A DNA stretch of 35,147 nucleotides, taken from assembly GCA_003576535.1 (NCBI GenBank), contig QXCQ01000190.1:10220-45366 (forward strand). Direction: 5' to 3'. Numbering within the stretch: position 1 is the first letter of the stretch; each line of letters starts with the position of its first letter. Shown here piece by piece: positions 1-10,407 of the stretch. A model generated the notes under the pieces. It saw nothing but the letters and a program-made list of their open reading frames with translations. It had not been told where the DNA came from and did no database searches. The DNA is from Nakamurella silvestris. GTDB lineage: Bacteria; Actinomycetota; Actinomycetes; Mycobacteriales; Nakamurellaceae. Made by a program: the position numbers and the translations under genes.

Positions 1-1108
1 TGCGCCCGGCAGGGGCGAGCGGCTCGGCCGGGCCGGCATCCGGTGGCGCGTTTTCTGACACTTCCACGGCGTGTCCTGTCAGGAAAGGCACCGGCGGTGC
101 GGAGGCATTGGGGGCCGGAACTCCTGCCGGGCAGGTGATGACCCCGCACGCGCTACTGGCACTCCCTGCAGCCTCGGCGCGACCGGCAGAGGCGAACGGC
201 TCGGCCGGGGCGGCATCCGGTGGCGCGTTTTCTGACACTTCCGCGGCGTGTTCTGTCAGGAAAGGCACCACCGACTTGGGGGTCTCTGGCGCGGGATCCT
301 TCGCGCGGGCCGGGTTTTTGTACACGAACTGCCCGGTCGCCAGCACCTGTTGAAACACCTCGACCATCACGTCGACCCTGCGGGCACCGACCGGGCGGTC
401 ATCCCCCGAAACCTTGCCATGGGCCATGGCCTGGCAGGTCTGGAAGATCGTCTCGATGTCCTGCGCAGCGGAGAACACCGTCAACGACCCCATCCCATCC
501 CCCAAAGGCCGAACCGACACATACCGCCGTGCCACGGCCTTGCGGTGACGGTCCTCCGCACCCTTCGGGTCCAGCGAGATCACCGCCGCCTGGCACCTCC
601 TCCGCAACGTCGGAACGTTCCACCCGTCCGCGTCCGGCAACACCGCCGCCTCCAGCGCCGGGTAGATCGCCGGGTTCGCATCCCGCACCGCCTCGATCAC
701 CGTCCGGGCCTTGCCCCAGGTGATATGACCAGCCGACAGGCAGGCCAACGTTGAGGGGAGTTTCTCCACCAACATCTCACCGGCCTCGATCCGCGACGCC
801 GCCGTGGAGATACCGATCCCCAACGCCAGAGCCGCCTCCTCCGGCAAATACTCCTTCTCCGCCTCGTACGCCTTCGACAACCAATGAAACCCCGACAACT
901 GCGCCGCTTCCAGGTGGGAGATCAACGCCTGCCGGGCCACCAACACCTGCAACCCCACCCGCGGATCCACACCCACCGGAACAGCAGCCAACACCCGCGC
1001 CACAGACACAAAATCAGCAGCCTGGACCAAACCCACCAGCCCGGCCGAGGAGGACCAGAACTTAGCGTCATCACCGGCAGGGCCCGACACAGCATCAACA
1101 GACGTCAT
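1..1108 (-). CDS. DUF222 domain-containing protein (13E12-like), 3' end beyond window
   Basis: The reading frame is open from an ATG at 1108 to the left edge, giving about 369 residues without a stop. The N-terminal 230 or so residues have the look of the actinobacterial DUF222 domain: alanine-rich helices, a stretch near ISHLEAAQLSGFHWL, and later GHITWGKARTVIEAVRD. Members of this family usually carry an HNH nuclease motif near the C-terminus, which would lie outside the window, so nuclease activity cannot be judged. From about residue 280 the chain becomes a low-complexity Ala/Pro linker containing a repeated block (PFLTxHAxEVSENAPPDA), encoded by an 85-bp direct repeat. The start is supported by a GGGAGGGGGG ribosome-binding site about 9-14 nt upstream and a good promoter at 1162-1191. 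Mycobacterium tuberculosis relatives form the REP13E12 repeat family. The biological role of most members is unknown. Confidence 0.8.
   Translation of the reverse strand, partial: MTSVDAVSGPAGDDAKFWSSSAGLVGLVQAADFVSVARVLAAVPVGVDPRVGLQVLVARQALISHLEAAQLSGFHWLSKAYEAEKEYLPEEAALALGIGISTAASRIEAGEMLVEKLPSTLACLSAGHITWGKARTVIEAVRDANPAIYPALEAAVLPDADGWNVPTLRRRCQAAVISLDPKGAEDRHRKAVARRYVSVRPLGDGMGSLTVFSAAQDIETIFQTCQAMAHGKVSGDDRPVGARRVDVMVEVFQQVLATGQFVYKNPARAKDPAPETPKSVVPFLTEHAAEVSENAPPDAAPAEPFASAGRAEAAGSASSACGVITCPAGVPAPNASAPPVPFLTGHAVEVSENAPPDAGPAEPLAPAGR
8..269. repeat. 85-bp direct repeat inside the DUF222 gene (8-92 and 185-269)
   Basis: Bases 8-92 recur at 185-269 with an offset of exactly 177 bp (59 codons) and about five mismatches. 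The repeat therefore keeps frame and duplicates a roughly 28-residue Ala/Pro-rich block in the linker of the DUF222 protein. Further copies may exist beyond the left edge. Confidence 0.85.
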
Positions 1109-1148
1109 GAATGAAGACCCCCCTCCCGTGAGAAGTATCGCACCCCTT

Positions 1149-1191
1149 GCGGTATCACCACATCATACCGCCATACTCGAACATGTGTCCA
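1149..1191 (-). promoter_or_regulatory. Sigma70-type promoter with overlapping operator-like inverted repeat for the DUF222 gene
   Basis: On the minus strand TGGACA (1186-1191) and TATGAT (1162-1167) are separated by 18 bp, each one mismatch from the sigma-70 consensus. The -10 lies 54 nt upstream of the ATG at 1108. The inverted repeat GCGGTAT-N9-ATACCGC (1149-1155 and 1165-1171) overlaps the -10, which is a typical place for a repressor site. The repressor is unknown. Confidence 0.5.
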
Positions 1192-1213
1192 GACCTTTAC
1201 CAAGACCATTCAA

Positions 1214-1275
1214 CCGCGCTCCTTGCCAACATCCGCGCGCGTTGCAGCCAGCGCGATAGTCGGCACGGAGCGCGG
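1214..1275. repeat. 62-bp palindromic element, copy A
   Basis: This is an imperfect palindrome that begins CCGCGCTCC and ends GGAGCGCGG. It contains the inner arm pair CGCGC/GCGCG around a TTGCAGC loop. It is one of six same-length copies in the window. It lies in the spacer between the divergent DUF222 and VOC genes, outside any supported coding region. Confidence 0.9.
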
Positions 1276-1380
1276 CAGCAACCAGCAGGCAGGGTCCGAG
1301 CGCCCCACCAAAGACTGCGGCATACGTCGGCGGCCGACTGCCCGGGAACCGCTCGCCCGTCGCCAAACAGACCACACTCG

Positions 1381-1442
1381 TTCCCGACAACCGCGACGTT
1401 GACCGCACTCCTTCCCGACAACCGCGACGTTGACCGCGCTCC
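1381..1442. repeat. 31-bp tandem duplication abutting palindrome copy B
   Basis: The unit TTCCCGACAACCGCGACG followed by TTGACCGC(A/G)CTCC occurs twice head to tail (1381-1411, 1412-1442), with one difference. Its sequence matches the left arm of the 62-bp element, so this looks like two extra half-elements amplified next to the full copy B, which it overlaps at 1434-1442. Confidence 0.85.
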
Positions 1443-1495
1443 TTGCCAACGTCCGCGCGCGTTGCAGCGAGCGCGATTGTCGGCACGGAGCGCGG
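1434..1495. repeat. 62-bp palindromic element, copy B
   Basis: This copy is nearly identical to copy A (three differences over 62 bp), so the two probably share a recent duplication. It ends 64 bp before the chosen start of the VOC gene. An in-frame ATG at 1443 inside the element would add residues encoded by the repeat to that protein, which argues for the downstream start. Confidence 0.9.
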
Positions 1496-1559
1496 TCGGC
1501 GGGTTGTGAGTTCTCGGGCATCGGGAATGCCCGGTCCCCTGCCCCGGTTGGCCACGGGT

Positions 1560-1982
1560 ATGACCGAAAATGCACCAGGTGTCGGCCGGGTCCGCCAACT
1601 GCGAGTGGTGGTGGAGGCCGAGGACTACGAGGAGGCCGTGACCTTCTTCCGTGATGTGCTGGGGCTGCCCGAGGAGGCGGCCTTCCAGGGCGACGGGGAC
1701 GCCCGGGTGATCATCCTCGACGCCGGCCGGGCCACCCTGGAGATCGCCAACCCGGCCCAGAAGAAGATGATCGACGAGGTCGAGGTCGGTCGCCAGGTGG
1801 CGCCGAAGATCCGACTGGCCTTCGAGGTCGACGACTCCGCGGCGACCACCGGGACGCTGGCCGACGCCGGGGCATCCGTCATCGCCCCGGTGACGCTGAC
1901 CCCCTGGAAGTCGCTGAACTCCCGGCTGGAGGTCCCGGCGGGCCTGCAGATCACGGTGTTTCAGGAGCCCGAACCCAGCTGA
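1560..1982 (+). CDS. VOC superfamily (glyoxalase/bleomycin-resistance-like) protein
   Basis: The 140-residue protein has a single VOC-type beta-alpha-beta-beta-beta pattern in each half: RVRQLRVVVEAEDYEEAVTF, then FFRDVLGLPE, and a C-terminal SRLEVPAGLQITVFQ. This is the usual length for one-module VOC proteins, which act as metal-dependent lyases, isomerases or dioxygenases, or as binding proteins. The usual N-terminal metal-ligand His appears absent (LRVVVEA), so it may be a binding protein and not an enzyme; I cannot name a substrate. The ATG at 1560 was chosen because longer in-frame starts at 1443 and 1527 would add repeat-derived sequence with no similarity to the fold. The gene converges on glgP with palindrome copy C between them. 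Confidence 0.8.
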   Translation: MTENAPGVGRVRQLRVVVEAEDYEEAVTFFRDVLGLPEEAAFQGDGDARVIILDAGRATLEIANPAQKKMIDEVEVGRQVAPKIRLAFEVDDSAATTGTLADAGASVIAPVTLTPWKSLNSRLEVPAGLQITVFQEPEPS

Positions 1983-2004
1983 CGTTCCCCCCCAACCGAG
2001 CCGA

Positions 2005-2066
2005 CCGCGCTCCTTCCCGACAACCGCGCTCGCTACAACGTGCGCAATAGTCGGGAAGGAGCGCGG
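2005..2066. repeat. 62-bp palindromic element, copy C (between convergent genes)
   Basis: This copy is the most symmetrical. The outer arms CCGCGCTCCTTCCCGAC and GTCGGGAAGGAGCGCGG form a perfect 17-bp stem. It fills the 92-bp gap between the VOC stop (1982) and the glgP stop (2075), so its transcript would fold into a hairpin in both directions. No T-tract follows. Confidence 0.9.
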
Positions 2067-2074
2067 CCGGGGGC

Positions 2075-4645
2075 CTAGGCGGTGACGACCAGCCCGAGCT
2101 CGGAGGTGGCCGCGAGCAGGTCATGCCGCGGCACGATGCGGACCGTGTACCCGATCGCGCCGGACCGGCCGAGCACCAGATCGGCCTCGTACAGCCCTTC
2201 CTCATCCGTGCTGGCGTGCATGGTGGTGAACACGACATCGTGCAGTTCGTCGTTGTGATCGACGCTGCCGGTCACCGCCTGAACCTGCACATCCGCCGGG
2301 GACAGGCCGCCGAGGTCCACGTGGGCCCGGACGGTCATCGAGTTGCCCAGGGACGGTGTGACGCCGATCCCCGAGGTGTCGACGTTGACCACGTGCACCT
2401 GGTGCCAGGCCGCGCGGACCTTGTCCTTCCAGACCGCGAGATCCTTTGCGGCAGAGAGGGAATCGGCCGAGATCAGCCGGTTAGCCTTGGCTGCCGGTGC
2501 GTAGTACTGCTCGACGTAGTCGCGCACCATCCTGGTCGCCTGCACCCGCGGCCCGAGGTAGGCCAGGGTGTGCCGCACCATCTCGACCCAACGGGCCGGC
2601 AGGTTCTCCTGGCTGCGCTCGTAGAACATGGGTGCCACGTGCTTCTCGACCAGCTCGTACAGGGACAGCGCCTCGAGATCGTCACGGCGCACCGGGTCGT
2701 CGATGCCGTCGGCGGTCGCGATGGCCCAGCCGTCACGCCCGTCGTACAGCTCGTCCCACCAGCCGTCGCTGATCGACAGGTTCAGCGCACCGTTGAGGGC
2801 GGCCTTCATCCCCGAGGTCCCGGACGCCTCCTGCGGGCGGATCGGGTTGTTGAGCCACACGTCCGCACCCGCGCACAGGATGGACGCCATCCCCATGTCG
2901 TAGTCGGGCAGGAAGACGATACGGTGCCGGATCTCCGGGTCGTCGGTGAAGCGCACCATCTCCTGCATGTAGGTCTTGCCGCCGCCGTCGGCCGGGTGGG
3001 CCTTGCCGGCGATGACGATCTGCACCGGGTTCTCCGGGTCGAGCAGGATGGCCTTCAGTCGCGCGGGATCACGCAACATCAGGGTCAGCCGCTTGTAGGT
3101 GCTCACCCGCCGCGCGAACCCGAAGGTCAGGATGTTCGGGTCGAGGATGCTGTCGGTCCAGCCCAGCTCCGCCTCGGTGCGACCGCGCTGCAGCCAGGAG
3201 TTCTTGACCGCCTTGCGGGCCATGTCGACGAGCCGACCGCGGAGGATGTTGCGCAGCTCCCACAGCCGTTCGCTGGAGACACCGTGCTCGTTCGGCCACT
3301 CGGCCGCCGAAGCCAGGTCCTGCCAGTCCGCCATGTCCCCGGCGACCTGGTACATCTCCCGGGCCGCCCAGGTCGGCAGGTGGACACCGTTGGTGACCGA
3401 TCCGATCGGGACCTCGTTCGCCTCGAAGCCCGGGTACAGGCCCTTGAACATGTCGCGGGAGACCACACCGTGCAGTTTGGCGACACCGTTGGCACGCTGG
3501 GCGAGCCGCAGGCCCATGTGCGCCATGTTGAACCGGGAGGGGTCCTCCTCGGCGCCCAGTGCGAGCACCTGTCCGACCTGCAGGCCCGGAACCAGGCGGC
3601 TGTCGCCCTCGGCGTCACCGTCGAGGTAGTGCTCGACCATGTTCATCGGGAACCGGTCGATGCCGGCGGGCACCGGGGTGTGGGTGGTGAAAACCGTTCC
3701 GGCGCGGACGGCGGTGTGCGCCTCGGCGAAGGTCAGCCCCTCGTCGGTGATCAGGCTGCGGATCCGCTCGAGCCCGAGGAAGCCGGCGTGGCCCTCGTTC
3801 ATGTGGAAGACCTCGGGCATCGCGTGGCCGGTGGCCTCGCAGAACGCCTTGACCGCGCGGGCGCCACCGACACCGACCAGCAGCTCCTGCTTGATGCGGT
3901 GGTCCTGGTCGCCGCCGTACAGCTTGTCGGTGACCTGACGCAGTTCGAGGTCGTTCGCCTCGATGTCGGAGTCCAGCAGCAGCAGCGGCACCCGGCCGAC
4001 CTGTGCCTGCCAGATGCGCGCGGTGATCTCGCGACCGCCCGGCATGGGCACCGAGATGGTCAGCTGTTCGCCGTCCGCCCCGAGCACCCGCTCGACCGGC
4101 AGACCCTGCGGGTCGTGGGCCGGGTAGTGCTCCTGCTGCCAACCGTCCGAGGACAGCGACTGCCAGAAGTACCCGAAGCGGTACAGCAGGCCGATGCCGA
4201 TGATCGGGACACCGAGATCGGAGGCCGACTTGAGGTGATCGCCGGCCAGGATCCCCAGGCCGCCCGAGTAGTTCGGCAGCACCTCGGAGACACCGAACTC
4301 CAGCGAGAAGTACGCGATGGCGGCCGGGAAGTCCTGACCGGCGGACACCTGCTCCTGGTACCAGCGGTCGTCGGAGAGGTAGTGCCGGAGGTCCTCGGCC
4401 AGGTCGTGCAGACGCCCCAGGAAGCTCTCGTCGGCCGCGAGCTCCTCGAGACGGGTCACACTGACCGCACCGAGCAGCTTCAGCGGGTCGCCGCCGACCT
4501 GTTGCCACAGGTCACGGTCTATATCTGCAAAGAGGTCCTGACTGGCAGGGTGCCAGGACCAGCGAAGGTTGCGGATGAGCTCTCCCAGGGGTGCCAGGGC
4601 AACCGGAAGCTGGGGGCTGACGGTAAATCGTCGTAAGGCTTTCAC
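2075..4645 (-). CDS. glgP: Alpha-glucan (glycogen/maltodextrin) phosphorylase
   Basis: This enzyme releases glucose-1-phosphate from the non-reducing ends of alpha-1,4-glucan in the cytoplasm. The 856-residue length fits the actinobacterial GlgP group (about 850). The PLP-binding motif EASGTSGMKAALNG is present, with the Schiff-base lysine at about K614. Other conserved blocks are YFSLEFGVSEVLPNYSGGLG near the N-terminus, FHMNEGHAGFLGLER and VFTTHTPVPAGIDRF. The GTG at 4645 was chosen because the protein then begins MKALRRFTVSPQLP, as in homologues. The frame stays open about 1.2 kb further upstream, but that stretch lies antisense to glgE and is not real coding. It is transcribed divergently from glgE, so synthesis and breakdown of the glucan share one control region. 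Confidence 0.95.
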   Translation of the reverse strand: MKALRRFTVSPQLPVALAPLGELIRNLRWSWHPASQDLFADIDRDLWQQVGGDPLKLLGAVSVTRLEELAADESFLGRLHDLAEDLRHYLSDDRWYQEQVSAGQDFPAAIAYFSLEFGVSEVLPNYSGGLGILAGDHLKSASDLGVPIIGIGLLYRFGYFWQSLSSDGWQQEHYPAHDPQGLPVERVLGADGEQLTISVPMPGGREITARIWQAQVGRVPLLLLDSDIEANDLELRQVTDKLYGGDQDHRIKQELLVGVGGARAVKAFCEATGHAMPEVFHMNEGHAGFLGLERIRSLITDEGLTFAEAHTAVRAGTVFTTHTPVPAGIDRFPMNMVEHYLDGDAEGDSRLVPGLQVGQVLALGAEEDPSRFNMAHMGLRLAQRANGVAKLHGVVSRDMFKGLYPGFEANEVPIGSVTNGVHLPTWAAREMYQVAGDMADWQDLASAAEWPNEHGVSSERLWELRNILRGRLVDMARKAVKNSWLQRGRTEAELGWTDSILDPNILTFGFARRVSTYKRLTLMLRDPARLKAILLDPENPVQIVIAGKAHPADGGGKTYMQEMVRFTDDPEIRHRIVFLPDYDMGMASILCAGADVWLNNPIRPQEASGTSGMKAALNGALNLSISDGWWDELYDGRDGWAIATADGIDDPVRRDDLEALSLYELVEKHVAPMFYERSQENLPARWVEMVRHTLAYLGPRVQATRMVRDYVEQYYAPAAKANRLISADSLSAAKDLAVWKDKVRAAWHQVHVVNVDTSGIGVTPSLGNSMTVRAHVDLGGLSPADVQVQAVTGSVDHNDELHDVVFTTMHASTDEEGLYEADLVLGRSGAIGYTVRIVPRHDLLAATSELGLVVTA

Positions 4646-5105
4646 GCCCGGGAAGATATCCGATAAATGTGACCAGGGTGAAAACTGTCGGGGTGATTTC
4701 CGGACGCCCACGCAAACGTTTTCGCGACGGCTCCGCCGGAAGGGGGTGGGCGGCAACACCATTCGTCCGGCACCGCGGGGAAGAAATGATCTTGAAGTTC
4801 CGGGCGGGTCGACCCGGACGTACCGCCCGAACCGCCCATCGGCGCACCTCACCCCGGACGGGTCAGTTCCGCGCACGGAAGGGCGTTCCTGCGACGTCTG
4901 ATGCCCGCGCACAGCAGTCCCGGCACCACCGACAGTCACACACCGGGCATATCGGACAAACCGCCGCCGATCGCGGCGCGCCGGGGTGGTGATCATCGTG
5001 TTCCGGGGCGACCTGGGCTTTCCCGCCCGCGACCTGCGGTGGGAGCACGTCCGGAAGTCGTGCGGCCGTCTGCGAGGACCCGGGTGGCACATAACCGGCC
5101 GGTAT
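4646..5105. promoter_or_regulatory. Divergent glgP/glgE control region
   Basis: This is a 460-bp non-coding spacer between two divergent genes. It holds the LacI-type operator candidate at 4712-4725 on the glgP side. On the glgE side there is a short palindrome ACCGGCCGGT at 5094-5103. A possible -10 (TACGTT at 5111-5116) lies just inside the glgE ATG used here, 7 nt before an alternative GTG at 5124. No small gene in it is convincing. Confidence 0.5.
4712..4725. promoter_or_regulatory. Candidate LacI-family operator
   Basis: GCAAACGTTTTCGC has a perfect AAACGTTT core around the central CG that is characteristic of LacI/CcpA-family operators. It lies about 70 bp upstream of the glgP start. 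Sugar-responsive LacI-family regulators commonly control maltodextrin genes. No regulator gene is in the window, so the assignment rests on the sequence alone. Confidence 0.35.
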
Positions 5106-7133
<2,028 letters not shown>

Positions 7134-7246
7134 ACGGGCAGGAACGGGGTACCACCCGCAGGAGAACGTCGGCCGTACGGGGCTTCTCGACCGTCATGTG
7201 AGTTTCGAACAGTTTTCGAGCATCGAACAGGCACAGATTGGAAACC
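7134..7246 (+). promoter_or_regulatory. glgE-treS spacer with TCGA direct repeats
   Basis: This 113-bp gap is the only real break in the glgE-glgB cluster. At 7203-7230 it holds three spaced copies of TCGA(A/G)CA, which could bind a regulator or lie within an internal promoter. The repeats do not match the 16-bp actinobacterial LexA box. No terminator-like hairpin is visible. Confidence 0.3.
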
Positions 7247-9037
7247 ATGATCTCCTCCGCAGATTCAGCCTCTGACAGCCCGGTCGAGTCCGGTGTCATC
7301 GACGAGCCCTCGGCCGCGGACTTCCATTCCGCCCGGCCGATGCCGGCCGAGCCCCAGTGGTACAAGAAGGCCGTCTTCTACGAGGTCCTCGTCCGTGCCT
7401 TCAGCGATTCCAACGGTGACGGCACCGGTGATCTGCGCGGGCTGATCGACAAACTCGACTACCTCGCCTGGCTCGGCGTCGACTGCCTCTGGCTGCCCCC
7501 GTTCTACGACTCGCCGCTGCGCGACGGCGGTTACGACATCCGGGACTACCGCAAGGTTCTCCCCGAATTCGGCACCGTCGAGGACTTCGTCGCCCTGCTC
7601 GATGCCGCCCACCAGCGCGGTATCCGGGTGATCACCGATCTCGTCATGAACCACACCTCCGACACCCACCAGTGGTTCCAGGAGTCCAGGTCCGATCCGG
7701 ACGGCCCGTACGGGGACTACTACGTCTGGTCCGACGACGACACGAAGTACCCGGACGCCCGGGTGATCTTCGTCGACACCGAGCCCTCCAACTGGACCTT
7801 CGACCCGATCCGGAAGCAGTACTACTGGCACCGCTTCTTCTCCCACCAGCCCGACCTGAACTTCGACACCCCCGCGGTCGGCGACGCGCTCATCGACATC
7901 ATGCGGTTCTGGCTCGACCTGGGGATCGACGGCTTCCGGCTCGACGCCGTGCCGTACCTGTACGTCCGCGAGGGCACCAACGGCGAGAACCTGCCCGAGA
8001 CCCACGAGTACCTGCGCCGGTGTCGCGCCGTCATCGAGGCCGAGTACCCGAATGCCGTCCTGCTCGCCGAGGCCAACCAGTGGCCGGCCGATGTCGTCGA
8101 CTACTTCGGCGACCCGGCGGTCGGTGGCGACGAGTGCCACATGTGTTTCCATTTCCCGTTGATGCCACGGATCTTCATGGCCGCGCGACGCGAGTCCAGG
8201 TTCCCGATCTCGGAGATCCTGGCCCAGACCCCGGCCATCCCGTCGAGCTCCCAGTGGGGCATCTTCCTGCGCAACCACGACGAGCTGACTCTGGAGATGG
8301 TCTCCGACGAGGACCGCGACTACATGTGGGCCGAGTACGCCAAGGACCCACGGATGAAGGCCAACATCGGTATCCGCCGTCGGTTGGCTCCCCTGCTGGA
8401 CAACGACCGCAACCAGACCGAGCTCTTCACCGCGCTGCTGCTCTCGCTGCCCGGCTCCCCTTGCCTGTACTACGGGGACGAGATCGGCATGGGCGACAAC
8501 ATCTGGCTGGGTGACCGGGACGGCGTCCGCACGCCCATGCAGTGGTCCCCGGACCGCAACGGCGGCTTCTCCCGGTCCGACCCCGCCCGGCTCTACCTGC
8601 CGGCGATTATGGATCCCACTTACGGGTACCAGGCGGTGAACGTCGAAGCGCAGATGAACTCGTCGGCTTCACTCCTGCACTGGACCCGGCGCATGATCGA
8701 GATCCGCAAACGGCATTCGGCCTTCTACGCCGGGACGTTCACCGACCTGGGCGGCTCGAACCCGAGCGTCCTTTCCTACGTCCTGGAGGTTCCGGCCGCG
8801 GATGTCGACGGAGACGACGCCGTCATCACCAACCCGGTGCTGTGCGTCAACAACCTGTCCCGCTTCCCGCAGCCGGTGGAATTGGAATTGTCCAAGTTCG
8901 AAGGCTTCACCCCGGTGGAACTCACCGGTGGCGCCGCCTTCCCACGAATCGGCGAGTTGTCGTACCTGCTGACATTGCCCGGCCACGGCTTCTACTGGTT
9001 CGAGTTGATCCCAGAGGGAACAAGTGGTGACCAATGA
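7247..9037 (+). CDS. treS: Trehalose synthase (maltose alpha-D-glucosyltransferase)
   Basis: TreS interconverts trehalose and maltose by an intramolecular GH13 mechanism and feeds maltose to Mak. The 596-residue length is typical of the single-domain enzyme without a fused kinase. The catalytic triad is D233 ([10 protein letters not shown]), E275 (LLAEANQWP) and D345 (FLRNHDELT). The spacings of 42 and 70 residues match mycobacterial TreS. Early blocks [20 protein letters not shown] and [19 protein letters not shown] are also diagnostic. The ATG at 7247 has a TGGAA ribosome-binding site; an upstream in-frame TTG at 7238 would add three residues. The 3' end overlaps mak by four bases (ATGA), indicating translational coupling. 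Confidence 0.96.
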   Translation: MISSADSASDSPVESGVIDEPSAADFHSARPMPAEPQWYKKAVFYEVLVRAFSDSNGDGTGDLRGLIDKLDYLAWLGVDCLWLPPFYDSPLRDGGYDIRDYRKVLPEFGTVEDFVALLDAAHQRGIRVITDLVMNHTSDTHQWFQESRSDPDGPYGDYYVWSDDDTKYPDARVIFVDTEPSNWTFDPIRKQYYWHRFFSHQPDLNFDTPAVGDALIDIMRFWLDLGIDGFRLDAVPYLYVREGTNGENLPETHEYLRRCRAVIEAEYPNAVLLAEANQWPADVVDYFGDPAVGGDECHMCFHFPLMPRIFMAARRESRFPISEILAQTPAIPSSSQWGIFLRNHDELTLEMVSDEDRDYMWAEYAKDPRMKANIGIRRRLAPLLDNDRNQTELFTALLLSLPGSPCLYYGDEIGMGDNIWLGDRDGVRTPMQWSPDRNGGFSRSDPARLYLPAIMDPTYGYQAVNVEAQMNSSASLLHWTRRMIEIRKRHSAFYAGTFTDLGGSNPSVLSYVLEVPAADVDGDDAVITNPVLCVNNLSRFPQPVELELSKFEGFTPVELTGGAAFPRIGELSYLLTLPGHGFYWFELIPEGTSGDQ

Positions 9038-10407
9038 GCATTCCCGATACGGTGCTGGCCGAACTCCTGCGCAGTTGGCTCCCCGACCAGCGCTGGTTCG
9101 CCGGCAAGGGAGGTGAGATCGGCCCGATCCGGCTGGTCCGCCGAACGGAGTTGTCAGCCGATGTCAGCGGCGCGCGGGTCGAGCACATCCTGCTGGAAGT
9201 GGCGACGACCGCCGGCGAGCACTGGTACCAGATCTTCCTGGGCTGGCGCGCCGACCTGCCGCAACGACTGCAGCACGTCACCATCGCCACGGTCGAGGGG
9301 GTGACGGCCTATGACGCGCTGCACGATCCGGACGTCACCGCCCACCTGATCCGCGGGATCGCGGCGGGCGACGACTGGGGCGACCTGCGGCTGCGCCCGG
9401 AACCCGACGCCGACATCGACACCTCCGCGCACGGTCGGGTGATCAGCGGCGAACAGTCCAACACCTCCGTGGTGTTCGGGGACAGCTCGATCCTCAAGGT
9501 GTTCCGCCGGATCGAGCCGGGCGAGAACCCCGACCTCCAGGTCCACCGGGGACTCCACACCGTCGGCAGCACCAGCGTCGCGGCCCCGCTCGGTGCGATC
9601 GGCGCGGACATCGACGGGGTGCCGAGCACCCTGGGATTCCTGGCCGAATTCTTCGCCAACTCCGCCGACGGCTGGGCGATGGCCACGGCCAGCGTCCGTG
9701 ACCTGTTGAACGAGGGCGACCTGCGGGCCGACGAGGTCGGCGGGGATTTCGCCGCCGAGGCCGAACGGCTCGGCGAGACGGTGGCCCACGTTCACGCCGA
9801 CCTGGCGAAGGCCTTCGGACAGGAGGTCATCACCGGTGAGCAGTTGTCGGAGCTGCTGTCCACGATGAGCGCCGAGGCCCTTTCCACCGCCGCCCGGATC
9901 CCGAGCCTGGCCGGACACGCCGAAGCCATCGCCGAGGTGTTCACCGTGGCCGCCCACAGCCCCACCGGACTGCAGGTGCAGCGGATCCACGGGGACCTGC
10001 ACCTGGGCCAGACCCTCCGTACCCTCTACGGATGGGCCATCATCGACTTCGAGGGCGAACCGGCGAAACCGTTGGCCGCCCGGGTCGGCCGTCAGCCCCT
10101 GGCGAAGGACATCGCCGGCATGCTCCGCTCCCTGGACTATGCCGGCCACCACCGGCTCGCCGCCGGAGCCGGTGAGCCCCAGCAGGTCTACCGGGCAGCC
10201 GAGTGGACGCAGCGGAACCGGCAGGCCTTCCTGCGCGGGTACCAGGCTGTGGCAGCCGATTCCAGTCCGCTCTCCGCGGAGCTGTTGCGGGCCTTCGAAC
10301 TGGACAAGGCCGTCTACGAGGTCGCTTACGAACACGACAACCGGCCGGGTTGGGAACCAATCCCGCTGCACGCTGTCACAGCGCTGATCAACGCCGGAGG
10401 AAAATGA
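9034..10407 (+). CDS. mak: Maltokinase
   Basis: Mak phosphorylates maltose with ATP to maltose-1-phosphate, the GlgE substrate. The 457-residue protein has the expected size. It opens with the conserved [15 protein letters not shown] block of the N-terminal cap. The kinase-like C-lobe shows [12 protein letters not shown], with catalytic D321, and then IIDFEGEP, with metal-binding D338 and E340. This arrangement is shared with bacterial aminoglycoside-phosphotransferase-like kinases, but the cap and the FEGEP motif are specific to maltokinases. The start codon overlaps the treS stop and the 3' end touches glgB, so the three are almost certainly cotranscribed. Confidence 0.95.
   Translation: MSIPDTVLAELLRSWLPDQRWFAGKGGEIGPIRLVRRTELSADVSGARVEHILLEVATTAGEHWYQIFLGWRADLPQRLQHVTIATVEGVTAYDALHDPDVTAHLIRGIAAGDDWGDLRLRPEPDADIDTSAHGRVISGEQSNTSVVFGDSSILKVFRRIEPGENPDLQVHRGLHTVGSTSVAAPLGAIGADIDGVPSTLGFLAEFFANSADGWAMATASVRDLLNEGDLRADEVGGDFAAEAERLGETVAHVHADLAKAFGQEVITGEQLSELLSTMSAEALSTAARIPSLAGHAEAIAEVFTVAAHSPTGLQVQRIHGDLHLGQTLRTLYGWAIIDFEGEPAKPLAARVGRQPLAKDIAGMLRSLDYAGHHRLAAGAGEPQQVYRAAEWTQRNRQAFLRGYQAVAADSSPLSAELLRAFELDKAVYEVAYEHDNRPGWEPIPLHAVTALINAGGK

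Noticed and set aside
1443-1559. N-terminal extension of the VOC protein
   Set aside because: The added residues are encoded by palindrome copy B and the sequence after it, and have no place in the fold.
2123-4636. Long plus-strand open frame antisense to glgP
   Set aside because: It mirrors glgP almost exactly and has no recognisable domain; glgP has intact catalytic motifs.
7203-7230. LexA (SOS) box upstream of treS
   Set aside because: TCGAAC and TTTCGA are separated by three bases in place of the four needed for the 16-bp palindrome, and treS is not an SOS gene.
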